Source of the DNA: an uncultured Oscillospiraceae bacterium
GTDB taxonomy: Bacteria; Bacillota; Clostridia; Oscillospirales; Ruminococcaceae
NCBI GenBank assembly: GCA_934466475.1
Contig: CAKSLI010000017.1
Location: 1-17,210, forward strand
DNA: 17,210 bases
Reading direction: 5' to 3'
Both the position numbers and the translations under genes were made by a program. Positions within the stretch are counted from its first letter, which is position 1, and each line of letters starts with the position of its first letter. Under the pieces are notes generated by a model, which saw only the letters and a list, made by a program, of their open reading frames with translations, ran no database searches and was not told the origin of the DNA. Positions 7,451 through 13,233 of this stretch are shown in pieces.

Positions 7451-8188
7451 ATGTCACAGATCATTGCGGTAACAGCAGGAAAGGGCGGCACCGGAAAGTC
7501 CACCACATCTGCAAATGTTGCAACGGCGCTTGCCGCGCTCGGAAAGAAAACTCTGGTGGTCGAGCTGGACTTCGGTCTGAGATGCCTTGACATCATGCTC
7601 GGTATCAAGGACAAGGTAAAGCACGATATCGGCGAATACCTCGAAGGGAAAATAGATATCCTCACAGCAACCACAAAGGTCGACCGTGTGGACAATCTGT
7701 ATCTTGTCTGCGCGACAAGAAACCCGTTCATCGACATCAACCCTGAAAAGATCATGGAAGTATGCGAGGAAATGCGCAAGCACTTCGACTACATCATCAT
7801 GGATACAGCCGGTATCGGCAGCTCCGTGTTCAGCGTTATCAAGGCTGCGGAGCTCATACTTATGGTAACCACCCCGGATACCGTCTGCGTGCGTGACGGC
7901 GCTATCCTGTCAGACTTCCTCTATGTCAAGAACTGCACCAACCAGCGCCTGGTGATCAACAAGGTAAGCGACCGCTTCAAGGAAGAGGATATCCTGTACG
8001 ATCTGGACGAGGTAATGGACAGCGTTGGTATCCCGCTTATCGGCGTGGTGCCCGAGGATTCAAACATCAAGATCTGCGGCGCAAAGGGTCTGCCGCTCCC
8101 GCAGAACTGCGGAGGCGCAAAGGCGTATGCGGCCATTGCCAGACGTATTCTCGGTGAAGAAGTTCCTCTCACTATTAACATTAATTAA
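7451..8188 (+). CDS. MinD-like P-loop ATPase lacking the C-terminal membrane anchor
   Basis: A 245-residue ATPase of the MinD branch. The deviant Walker A is K11-GGTGKST; D40 in [10 protein letters not shown] corresponds to the switch I region DFDIGLRNLD of MinD; Walker B is IIMD118; VTTPD is at 139-143. The upstream GAGAGGGG ribosome site sets ATG 7451. The chain ends [16 protein letters not shown]. In MinD the homologous ARRLLGEE-type segment is followed by an amphipathic membrane-targeting helix of about 10-15 residues, which is missing here with no sign of a frameshift. It lies 13 bp before mgsA. In many Clostridia (family knowledge) mgsA follows the minCDE-rodA genes, so this may be a relic of that cluster without minC and minE. 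Whether it still acts in septum placement is unknown. Confidence 0.85.
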   Translation: MSQIIAVTAGKGGTGKSTTSANVATALAALGKKTLVVELDFGLRCLDIMLGIKDKVKHDIGEYLEGKIDILTATTKVDRVDNLYLVCATRNPFIDINPEKIMEVCEEMRKHFDYIIMDTAGIGSSVFSVIKAAELILMVTTPDTVCVRDGAILSDFLYVKNCTNQRLVINKVSDRFKEEDILYDLDEVMDSVGIPLIGVVPEDSNIKICGAKGLPLPQNCGGAKAYAAIARRILGEEVPLTININ

Positions 8189-8201
8189 AGGGGGAAGCAG
8201 T

Positions 8202-8600
8202 ATGAACATAGCACTTATAGCGCACGATTCCAAAAAGGAGCTCATGGTCCAGTTCTGCATTGCGTACTGCGGAATTCTGAGCAGACATGACATACGCGCG
8301 ACAGGCACCACCGGAAAGCTCGTTGCCGAGGCCACGGGTCTTCATATCCAGAGATATCTCAGCGGCTCGCAGGGCGGCGACCAGCAGCTTGCTTCCAGCA
8401 TCTCCTGCAACGAGGTCGATCTGCTGATATTCTTCCGCGACCCGCTCAATGCCAAGTCCCATGAGCCTAACGACATCAATCTTCTGAGGCTCTGCGACGT
8501 ACACAATATCCCAGTCGCGACAAACATAGCGACTGCGGAGGCGCTCATACATGCGCTGGAGCGCGGCGACCTCGACTGGCGCGAATATATGCGCAGCTGA
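8202..8600 (+). CDS. mgsA: Methylglyoxal synthase
   Basis: MgsA converts dihydroxyacetone phosphate to methylglyoxal and phosphate, a glycolytic bypass used when phosphate is short. The 132-residue protein has the phosphate-binding TGTTGK (34-39), S54-GSQGGD60QQ with D60 matching the catalytic base D71 of E. coli, FFRD80PL, H87-EP and [11 protein letters not shown]. The position of E. coli D101 is N90 here (HEPN instead of HDPD), which is worth noting because D101 has been implicated in catalysis. The start is ATG 8202 after AAAGGGGG. It follows the MinD-like gene closely and ends at a strong terminator, making a two-gene operon. Confidence 0.95.
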   Translation: MNIALIAHDSKKELMVQFCIAYCGILSRHDIRATGTTGKLVAEATGLHIQRYLSGSQGGDQQLASSISCNEVDLLIFFRDPLNAKSHEPNDINLLRLCDVHNIPVATNIATAEALIHALERGDLDWREYMRS

Positions 8601-8617
8601 GACGATACGAATATTAC

Positions 8618-8649
8618 AAAGCTCCCCGGGACAAGCGGGGAGCTTTTTT
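8618..8649 (+). terminator. Intrinsic terminator after mgsA
   Basis: AAAGCTCCCCG (8618-8628) pairs with CGGGGAGCTTT (8636-8646) and runs into a string of six T. Confidence 0.93.
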
Positions 8650-8735
8650 GTGCGCTTGTAATAAAAAAACAAATTCTGCGCATAATACTGCCGGCGGAAT
8701 GAATCCGCAAATCAAATCGAAAGGCGGAAACAATT

Positions 8736-8948
8736 ATGTGGATCGACAAACTGGCGCTCGTGCTCCTGATAATCGGCGGTCTGAACTGGGGTCTTGTGGG
8801 AATATTCAGCTTTGACCTCGTTGCATGGATATTCGGCGGTCAGGGCGCTGTCATCAGCCGTATCGTCTATATTCTGGTGGCGCTGTCAGCGGCATGGTGC
8901 ATATCGCTTCTTTTCCGGGACAATTCTGCACCGGAACACGCCGGCTGA
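8736..8948 (+). CDS. DUF378 family small membrane protein
   Basis: A 70-residue protein with two predicted membrane helices, about residues 5-27 and 40-62. The first contains the family hallmark IIGGLNWGLVG followed by FDLVAWIFGG; the second is RIVYILVALSA. These are the conserved parts of DUF378 (COG2155). The function of the family is unknown. AAAGGCGG lies 8 bp before ATG 8736. It stands alone between the mgsA terminator and a hairpin at 8977. I see no strong promoter; a TTGTAA / CATAAT pair upstream has a poor 19-bp spacer. Confidence 0.88.
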   Translation: MWIDKLALVLLIIGGLNWGLVGIFSFDLVAWIFGGQGAVISRIVYILVALSAAWCISLLFRDNSAPEHAG

Positions 8949-8976
8949 GCAGGATAACCGTGCATACGGAAAACAC

Positions 8977-9020
8977 ATACGGCTCCCGCAGCGATGATTT
9001 CTGCTTCCCGGGAGCCGTAT
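8977..9020 (+). terminator. Hairpin after the DUF378 gene, probable terminator
   Basis: ATACGGCTCCC (8977-8987) pairs perfectly with GGGAGCCGTAT (9010-9020) across a 22-base loop that holds a further 4-bp stem (GCAG with CTGC). No good T run follows, so termination is less certain than for the other hairpins. Bases 9021-9147 show no other feature. Confidence 0.55.
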
Positions 9021-9147
9021 ATGTTTCTGCGGTTCCTTTATATGCTACTATTTTACATTTTAGTATATAAAGCACTATCTACTTATCAAAAGTCAGACCG
9101 TGATTTTGTATGCATTGCACGAAAAAAATAAATCTTCAATAAAGTTA

Positions 9148-9176
9148 TTGACAAATCCGATAAAACACGGTATAAT
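9148..9176 (+). promoter_or_regulatory. Consensus sigma-A promoter of a small RNA gene
   Basis: TTGACA (9148-9153), a 17-bp spacer and TATAAT (9171-9176) match the consensus fully. There is no credible coding sequence before the terminator at 9290, so the promoter drives a short RNA. Confidence 0.9.
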
Positions 9177-9182
9177 ATAGAC

Positions 9183-9313
9183 AAATAAATGGTCAGAGTT
9201 CTTAATCTCCGTTCATTTGTTTTGTTTAGTTGTCTCCTTTCTTTTGTTCTACACATAATGATCATTTCACTTGGCAGCGCTGCTGCACCAGACCCGCGAG
9301 GGTCTTTTTTTTT
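9183..9313 (+). ncRNA. Putative small non-coding RNA of about 130 nt, family not recognised
   Basis: The unit has a consensus promoter, an expected start near 9181-9183 and a GNRA-loop terminator with nine T. The 5' end folds as ACAAAT-AA-TGG with CCGTTCATTTGT (9181-9192 / 9209-9220, one mismatch, one G-U). A pyrimidine-rich, mostly unpaired middle follows (9221-9272) and contains CTCCTTTCTTTT at 9234-9245, the complement of a Shine-Dalgarno region. Near the 3' end are the palindrome AATGATCATT (9257-9266) and a small GCAGC/GCTGC hairpin (9274-9286). A frame opening at ATG 9189 lies within the first stem, has no ribosome site and runs through the terminator, so I do not call it coding. It is not a recognisable S-box, T-box or 6S RNA. 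It could instead be a metA leader, but metA has its own promoter downstream. Confidence 0.65.
9290..9313 (+). terminator. Intrinsic terminator of the small RNA
   Basis: AGACCC and GGGTCT form a 6-bp stem around a GCGA tetraloop, followed by nine T. Confidence 0.9.
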
Positions 9314-9336
9314 GCCCGGCGATAATTCCCCCGCGC

Positions 9337-9365
9337 TTGACATAATCAGGCGTTTGGGCTATAAT
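9337..9365 (+). promoter_or_regulatory. Consensus sigma-A promoter of metA
   Basis: TTGACA (9337-9342), a 17-bp spacer and TATAAT (9360-9365) stand 55 bp before the metA start codon and just after the small RNA terminator. Confidence 0.92.
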
Positions 9366-9420
9366 AAAGATATCTGTACTATAAAAAATATATAAACATA
9401 AAATGGGAAAGGAAAATAAC

Positions 9421-10338
9421 ATGCCAGTTAAAATAGCAGACGGGCTCCCCGCGCAAAGCATACTTGAAAACGAGCATATATTCATAATGACGGAGCACAG
9501 GGCGCTCCACCAGGATATCAGACCGCTGAAGATCGGAATACTGAACCTCATGCCGACAAAGGTCGCAACAGAGACGCAGATACTCCGCAGCCTCTCAAAC
9601 ACACCTCTCCAGATAGAGGTCACGCTGGTGCAGACCTCCACCTACACCAGCCGCAATACCTCCAGCGAGCACCTGCTGAACTTCTACAAGACATTTGACG
9701 AGATACGCGACATGAACTTCGACGGCTTCATCATCACCGGCGCTCCCGTTGAGCAGATGGAGTTCGAGGATGTGGACTACTGGCAGGAGATCTGCGAGAT
9801 AATGGACTGGACAAAGACGCACGTCCATTCTACGTTCCACATCTGCTGGGCGGCTCAGGCGGCGCTCTACCACCACTACGGGATAAAGAAATACCCGCTT
9901 GAAGAAAAGATGTCCGGAGTTTTCCTGCACCACATGCTCACGCCGAAATCACGGCTTTTCCGCGGCTTTGACAGCGAGTTCTGGGCTCCGCACTCACGCC
10001 ACACCGAGGTAAGGCAGGAGGACATCGAAAAGATACCGCAGCTCAAGGTAATGGCGGTTTCTGACGAGGCGGGAGTTTACGCGGTATGCAGCGAGGACAG
10101 CCGCCAGTTCTTCATAACCGGGCACTCCGAGTATGACGCTGACACCCTCGCCCTGGAATACAGACGCGATCTTGAAAAGGGACTGGACCCGAAGATCCCA
10201 GCGCACTACTTCCCTGACGACGATCCGTCCAGGCAGCCCGTTATGAAGTGGAGAGCGCACTCCACGCTCATCTACACAAACTGGCTCAACTATTTCGTTT
10301 ACCAGACTACTCCGTTTGATATCTCGGAAAAAATCTGA
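9421..10338 (+). CDS. metA: Homoserine O-acetyltransferase (MetA fold)
   Basis: MetA-type enzymes activate the hydroxyl of L-homoserine for methionine synthesis. The 305-residue product carries the catalytic C142 in FHICWAAQA and the H235 and E237 of GHSEYD, at the family's numbering. Residue 111 is Glu (GAPVEQMEF). In characterised MetA proteins Glu at this position goes with acetyl-CoA and Gly (GAPLG in E. coli) with succinyl-CoA, so O-acetylhomoserine is the predicted product (metAA). Start ATG 9421 has AAAGGA 7 bp upstream; an in-frame ATG at 9403 would overlap that site. It has its own promoter and no methionine-gene neighbours here. No S-box or T-box is visible in the roughly 50-nt leader. 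Confidence 0.95.
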   Translation: MPVKIADGLPAQSILENEHIFIMTEHRALHQDIRPLKIGILNLMPTKVATETQILRSLSNTPLQIEVTLVQTSTYTSRNTSSEHLLNFYKTFDEIRDMNFDGFIITGAPVEQMEFEDVDYWQEICEIMDWTKTHVHSTFHICWAAQAALYHHYGIKKYPLEEKMSGVFLHHMLTPKSRLFRGFDSEFWAPHSRHTEVRQEDIEKIPQLKVMAVSDEAGVYAVCSEDSRQFFITGHSEYDADTLALEYRRDLEKGLDPKIPAHYFPDDDPSRQPVMKWRAHSTLIYTNWLNYFVYQTTPFDISEKI

Positions 10339-10346
10339 CAAAGTTA

Positions 10347-10375
10347 TTGCAAATAACAAAAAAATATGGTATAAT
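10347..10375 (+). promoter_or_regulatory. Sigma-A promoter of the zinc-ribbon membrane protein gene, with overlapping palindrome
   Basis: TTGCAA (10347-10352), a 17-bp spacer and TATAAT (10370-10375). The -35 box lies inside the perfect inverted repeat GTTATT-GCA-AATAAC (10343-10357), a possible operator. The RNA would begin with the hairpin GGAATCGC/GCGGTTCC (10382-10389 / 10399-10406). Confidence 0.8.
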
Positions 10376-10443
10376 TTTTCTGGAATCGCTCATTTCCGGC
10401 GGTTCCGATAAATACGAAAATGTTATGAAAAGAGGTATGTGGT

Positions 10444-11226
10444 ATGTTTGACATTTACTCAGCTATAAGCGGAGCAGTGATCGCGAATTTCATAATCCTG
10501 CTGGTGGGACTTCTTCTCTCCGTTGCCGGCGGTATCTTTCTCCAGTGGAAGGTCTTCGGCCCAAAGGCGAAGGATCCTGACGCGGGCAAATTCGCAAAGT
10601 ACGCCAACGGACAGTACTTCCTGCCGCTCCCGATAATCAGGATAACCTATTATACGCTTGCGATTTTCCTGGTGTTCCTGGGGATCTCCAAGTGCATAAC
10701 TGAGCTCAGCGGCTTTGTGAATATCCTCGGATACGCCATTGTAGGAAATGTGATCCTCCGCATACTCTACGAAACCGTCCTCGCGGTAAGAAAGAATGCC
10801 GGTCTTGACGCTGACAGCGGCACCGCCTCCGAACCCAAGGAGGATCGTCCCATGTTTGAGCCGAAGCTCCCGGCTGTCCCCTATCAGCAGCCGCAGCAGA
10901 CCCAGCATCCGCAGTACGAACCGAACCAGTACTCACAGCCTCAGCAGCAGTTCCCGCAGTATCAGGCGCAAGTTCAGCAGGCTCCTGTTCCCGAGCCTGT
11001 TGTGAATACGGTTCCTCAGCCTGTTCCCCAGCCTGTTGTGAACGCGGTTCCCCAGCCTGTTCCCGAGCCCGTTGTGAACGCGGTTCCTCAGCCCGTTCCC
11101 CAGCCTGCGGCTCCTGCTTCCCAGCCCGTTGAGCTGAACAAGGATTCTGCATTCTGCCAGTTCTGCGGCAGGGAGATAAAGGCAAACGCCAAGTTCTGCC
11201 CCTACTGCGGAAAGCCCAGGGGATAA
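10444..11226 (+). CDS. Membrane protein with Pro/Gln-rich repeat linker and C-terminal zinc ribbon
   Basis: I do not recognise a named family. The 260-residue product has a hydrophobic helix at about 11-32, a second at about 65-85 and a third at about 89-108. A long Gln/Pro-rich, low-complexity segment follows (about 135-230), with three tandem 12-residue repeats of the VPEPVVNAVPQP type. The C-terminal end is a zinc ribbon, C-Q-F-C ... C-P-Y-C, with 11 residues between the pairs. Such zinc ribbons at protein ends occur on many Firmicutes membrane proteins. The linker would hold the ribbon away from the membrane, probably in the cytosol. The ATG at 10444 has AGAGG about 9 bp upstream. The gene is monocistronic: its own promoter lies at 10347 and its terminator at 11475, beyond a repeat element. 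Confidence 0.85.
   Translation: MFDIYSAISGAVIANFIILLVGLLLSVAGGIFLQWKVFGPKAKDPDAGKFAKYANGQYFLPLPIIRITYYTLAIFLVFLGISKCITELSGFVNILGYAIVGNVILRILYETVLAVRKNAGLDADSGTASEPKEDRPMFEPKLPAVPYQQPQQTQHPQYEPNQYSQPQQQFPQYQAQVQQAPVPEPVVNTVPQPVPQPVVNAVPQPVPEPVVNAVPQPVPQPAAPASQPVELNKDSAFCQFCGREIKANAKFCPYCGKPRG
10987..11106 (+). repeat. 36-bp tandem repeats coding for VP(E/Q)PVVN(A/T)VPQP
   Basis: Three full units lie at 10987-11022, 11023-11058 and 11059-11094, with the first 12 bases of a fourth after them. The units differ at only a few positions and keep the reading frame. They code for the flexible linker of the zinc-ribbon protein and are likely to vary in number by slippage. Confidence 0.9.
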
Positions 11227-11235
11227 TTCACAAAT

Positions 11236-11465
11236 GGTCACCTCTAAAAACCTTGTTTGAGTGAAAATGTGTATAGCACACCGCCTGCTTCTTTCAACGA
11301 GCGAAATTTCTGATGCGACGGCGTCCATGCCGTCGCCCGGTTATTTCGCTTTGCAACATCGTGTTGCACCTCCTCGTAAGGCATACAGCCTTACTTCGTC
11401 GGCTTTCATCGCATTCGGCGCACTCTACCCATTTTCCCTTTTCAAACCGGTTTTTTGAGGTTCCC
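11236..11465 (-). mobile_element. MITE-like repeat element, type B, complete (230 bp)
   Basis: Read on the minus strand it starts GGGAACCTCAAAAAACC and ends GGTTTTTAGAGGTGACC. The direct repeat AAAT flands both ends (11232-11235 and 11466-11469), a clear 4-bp target duplication. The outer arms pair imperfectly over about 50 bases. The core holds three hairpins: TAAGGC/GCCTTA, GCAACA/TGTTGC, and GCGAAAT/ATTTCGC enclosing GCGACGGC/GCCGTCGC. It carries the micro-ORF at 11294-11359. The insertion lies 9 bp after the zinc-ribbon gene's stop and before that gene's terminator at 11475. It is near-identical in its first 75 bases to the copy starting at 17136. Confidence 0.92.
11294..11359 (-). CDS. 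Micro-ORF of 21 codons inside the type B element
   Basis: An ATG (11357-11359) follows AGGAGG at a 9-base distance and opens a 21-codon frame beginning MLQSEITGRRHG and ending RIRNFAR, with seven Arg. The same frame, with Cys as last residue, is in the copy at 13109. The start codon sits in a 6-bp hairpin and much of the Arg-rich part is the coding of a palindrome. It may therefore be only a by-product of RNA or DNA structure. It is antisense to the upstream gene's transcript, and I see no promoter for it. Confidence 0.3.
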   Translation of the reverse strand: MLQSEITGRRHGRRRIRNFAR

Positions 11466-11474
11466 AAATACATA

Positions 11475-11504
11475 AAATGCGGTTCGTATGAGCCGCATTT
11501 TTTT
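11475..11504 (+). terminator. Intrinsic terminator of the zinc-ribbon membrane protein gene
   Basis: AAATGCGGTTC (11475-11485) pairs with GAGCCGCATTT (11490-11500), with one G-U and a 4-base loop, followed by further T (seven in a row in all). It is now separated from its gene by the 230-bp element. Confidence 0.9.
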
Positions 11505-11630
11505 GTTCCGTGCACTTATCAGCCCGGCGGAGGGAAGCTGCATGCCTATTACATTATAACCCACATGGCGTTTTCCGCATATATTATAGTGCAGGAGCAA
11601 TGCCCTGCAATAATTCAAGGAGATACGGCA
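11505..11630. other. Upstream region of the Se/S-carrier-like gene
   Basis: No clear promoter pair is seen. A small hairpin TGCAGG/CCTGCA (11590-11595 / 11604-11609) precedes the ribosome site AAGGAG. The AT-rich TATATTATAG just before it could hold a -10 box, but no -35 box fits well. Confidence 0.4.
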
Positions 11631-11834
11631 ATGAATCATTTCATCATAAATACAGACTCCATGACGCAGGCGGAAAAGGCGCGGGTCTTTCTGGCGCGGC
11701 ATGGCATCCGCAGCAGAGTTGAGCGCACCGTTGGGCGGGGCGGGTGCAGCTTTTCCCTGCGGATCTTCGGCGAGAGGGAAAAGGTCTGCCCGCTTCTTGG
11801 GCAGATCGGCGTAAGCTGTGGTTTACCTCGATAA
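11631..11834 (+). CDS. Small DUF3343 protein, putative Se/S carrier-like
   Basis: A 67-residue protein, too small to hold more than one ferredoxin-like fold. The pattern of an N-terminal strand (HFIINTDS), a helix with AEKARVFLARHGI and then GGC39SFSLRI resembles DUF3343 (Pfam name 'putative Se/S carrier protein-like'). In that family a conserved Cys lies just before a LRI/LRF strand; here that is C39. C53 and C63 are further cysteines. The start ATG 11631 has AAGGAG 8 bp upstream. Its last 17 bases overlap the start of the cysteine desulfurase gene in another frame. This supports sulfur or selenium handling with the desulfurase as donor, but the transfer itself is inferred. Confidence 0.75.
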   Translation: MNHFIINTDSMTQAEKARVFLARHGIRSRVERTVGRGGCSFSLRIFGEREKVCPLLGQIGVSCGLPR

Positions 11835-12960
11835 CGCAGCCACCACTTTCCCGAAGCCCCGCAGCGTATACCAGACCTTCTCCAAGGCGGTCTCCGCCTA
11901 CGGAGCTAACCCCGGACGCTCCGGGCACAGCATGTCCATGAGCACCGCGCAGGCGGTGTTCTCAAGCCGCAGCAGGTGCGGGGAATTCTTCGGGGCGGAG
12001 CCGGAAAACACGGTGTTCACCATGAACTGCACTCACGCGCTCAATATGGCGATAAAGGGACTTGCGCGCCCGGGAGCACACTTTGTCATCAGCGATATCG
12101 AGCACAACGCAGTCGTGCGGCCTGTGCACTCCCTGACGGAATACGGCATGGAATACAGCGTATTCGAAAGCTCCCCCGACCCCGGCGAAACGGTCAGGAA
12201 TGCGGAAAACGCGATACGCCGCGGCACCGCCGCGCTCATCTGCACCGCCGCCGGGAATGTCACCGGGGCGCGGCTCCCGCTGAAAGAGCTGGCGGAGCTC
12301 TGCCGGCGGAAAAAGATATGCTTCATAGTGGACGCAGCGCAGGGAGCCGGGCTGCTTCCGCTTTCACTCAAGGACGGAATAAACATCATCTGCACCGCAG
12401 GACACAAGGGACTTTACGGTCCTATGGGGACAGGGCTCATGCTGACGGACGGGAGCTACCCTCTCCGCACTATCATCGAGGGCGGCACCGGGAGCGCCAG
12501 CGAAAGCCTTGAGCAGCCGAAGTTCCTGCCGGACAGATTCGAGAGCGGGACAATAAACACCCCCGGGGCAATAGCGCTGGGGGCTGGTGTTGATTTCGTA
12601 AGAGCAAGGACGCCGGAACGCATACTGAAGCACGAAACGGAGCTTTGCAGGAGCTTCTGCGCTTCCGCCCGCAGGATACCCTGGATACGGCTTTACACCG
12701 ACATTGACGAGCATCCTGAGCGCTACGCGCCGCTTGTTCCGTTCAATATAGAGGGGGTCCCGTCCGGGGAGGCGTCAGCTCTGCTGAGCGACATGGGATT
12801 CTATATGCGCGGAGGGCTCCACTGCGCGCCGCTCGCGCATAAAAAGCTGGGCACGCTTGAGACCGGAGTGGTGCGTTTCGCGCCGTCCGCCTTCAATACT
12901 CCGGAGGATGTTTCAAGGCTGATATGGGCTCTCAGAAAGCGCAAATGGACAGCAAAATAA
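11818..12960 (+). CDS. Cysteine desulfurase family protein (class V aminotransferase fold)
   Basis: A PLP enzyme expected to move sulfur (or selenium) from cysteine to its own active-site Cys and then to a carrier. The 380 residues begin VYLDNAATTFPKP, as typical of the family. PLP site: D172 (IVDAAQ) and the Schiff-base lysine K197 in TAGHKGLYGP. Persulfide Cys: C336 in RGGLHCAPLAHKKLGT. The residues around K197 and C336 match the desulfurase subfamily TIGR01977 better than IscS or SufS. The start is GTG 11818, inside the end of the preceding gene, with no good ribosome site of its own, so it is probably translated by coupling. No iscU, sufU, selD or thiI lies nearby, so the acceptor is likely the DUF3343 partner. 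Confidence 0.93.
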   Translation: MVYLDNAATTFPKPRSVYQTFSKAVSAYGANPGRSGHSMSMSTAQAVFSSRSRCGEFFGAEPENTVFTMNCTHALNMAIKGLARPGAHFVISDIEHNAVVRPVHSLTEYGMEYSVFESSPDPGETVRNAENAIRRGTAALICTAAGNVTGARLPLKELAELCRRKKICFIVDAAQGAGLLPLSLKDGINIICTAGHKGLYGPMGTGLMLTDGSYPLRTIIEGGTGSASESLEQPKFLPDRFESGTINTPGAIALGAGVDFVRARTPERILKHETELCRSFCASARRIPWIRLYTDIDEHPERYAPLVPFNIEGVPSGEASALLSDMGFYMRGGLHCAPLAHKKLGTLETGVVRFAPSAFNTPEDVSRLIWALRKRKWTAK

Positions 12961-12964
12961 AGAT

Positions 12965-12991
12965 GAAAAAACGGGGCTGATTTTCAGCCCC
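12965..12991 (-). terminator. Intrinsic terminator of the zapA-U32 operon (also near the desulfurase end)
   Basis: GGGGCTGA (12973-12980) pairs with TCAGCCCC (12984-12991). On the minus strand the stem is followed by GTTTTTTC, a good T run, so its main job is to end the U32 operon. On the plus strand the tail is only ATATAATTTTA, but it may also serve the desulfurase gene, whose stop is 12 bp before the stem. Confidence 0.88.
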
Positions 12992-13002
12992 ATATAATTT
13001 TA

Positions 13003-13232
13003 GGGAACCTCTAAAAACCGGTGCGAAAAGCAAAAATGGGCAGGGTGTGCCAGATTCTAGGAAAGCCGACGAAGTAAGGCTGTATGCCTTACGAGGAGGT
13101 GCAACACGATGTTGCAGAGCGAAATAACCGGGCGACGGCATGGACGCCGTCGCATCAGAAATTTCGCTTGTTGACAGACGAAGATGGCGCGCACTGCACA
13201 TTTTCGCTCACATAAGGTTTTTAGAGGTGACC
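13003..13232 (+). mobile_element. MITE-like repeat element, type B, complete (230 bp)
   Basis: The ends are GGGAACCTCTAAAAACC and GGTTTTTAGAGGTGACC. TTTA stands directly on both sides (12999-13002 and 13233-13236). The central 110 bases are almost identical to the copy at 11236, while the arms differ but still pair within this copy. Core hairpins lie at 13075-13091, 13101-13115 and 13119-13167; the last encloses 13132-13153 with a perfect 8-bp stem. The right-hand TTTA contains the stop codon of the U32 gene, and the terminator of that gene lies on the element's far side. Confidence 0.93.
13109..13174 (+). CDS. Micro-ORF of 21 codons inside the type B element
   Basis: AGGAGG (13094-13099) lies 9 bases before ATG 13109. 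The frame begins MLQSEITGRRHG and ends RIRNFAC, stop TGA at 13172. It differs from the copy at 11294 only in the last residue (Cys for Arg) and a silent change. Conservation in two copies may reflect recent duplication rather than selection. No promoter is visible inside the element. Confidence 0.3.
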   Translation: MLQSEITGRRHGRRRIRNFAC

Positions 13233-13233
13233 T

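Noticed and set aside
8025..8201. An extended N-terminus for methylglyoxal synthase
   Set aside because: The frame is open upstream but overlaps the MinD-like gene. The family start MNIALIAHD has a strong ribosome site at the right distance.
9189..9395. A 68-codon frame covering the small RNA region
   Set aside because: Its ATG is only a few bases from the expected transcript start, has no ribosome site, and the frame runs through the intrinsic terminator and the metA promoter.
11552..11588. TATAAC and TATTAT boxes before the Se/S-carrier-like gene as a promoter
   Set aside because: No -35 hexamer at 16-18 bp could be paired with either box.
12932..13201. An 89-codon minus-strand frame across the type B element, and a similar plus-strand frame at 11261-11458
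   Set aside because: They match each other only because both read the same repeat in the same orientation relative to the element. They run across terminal repeats and a terminator and have no ribosome site.
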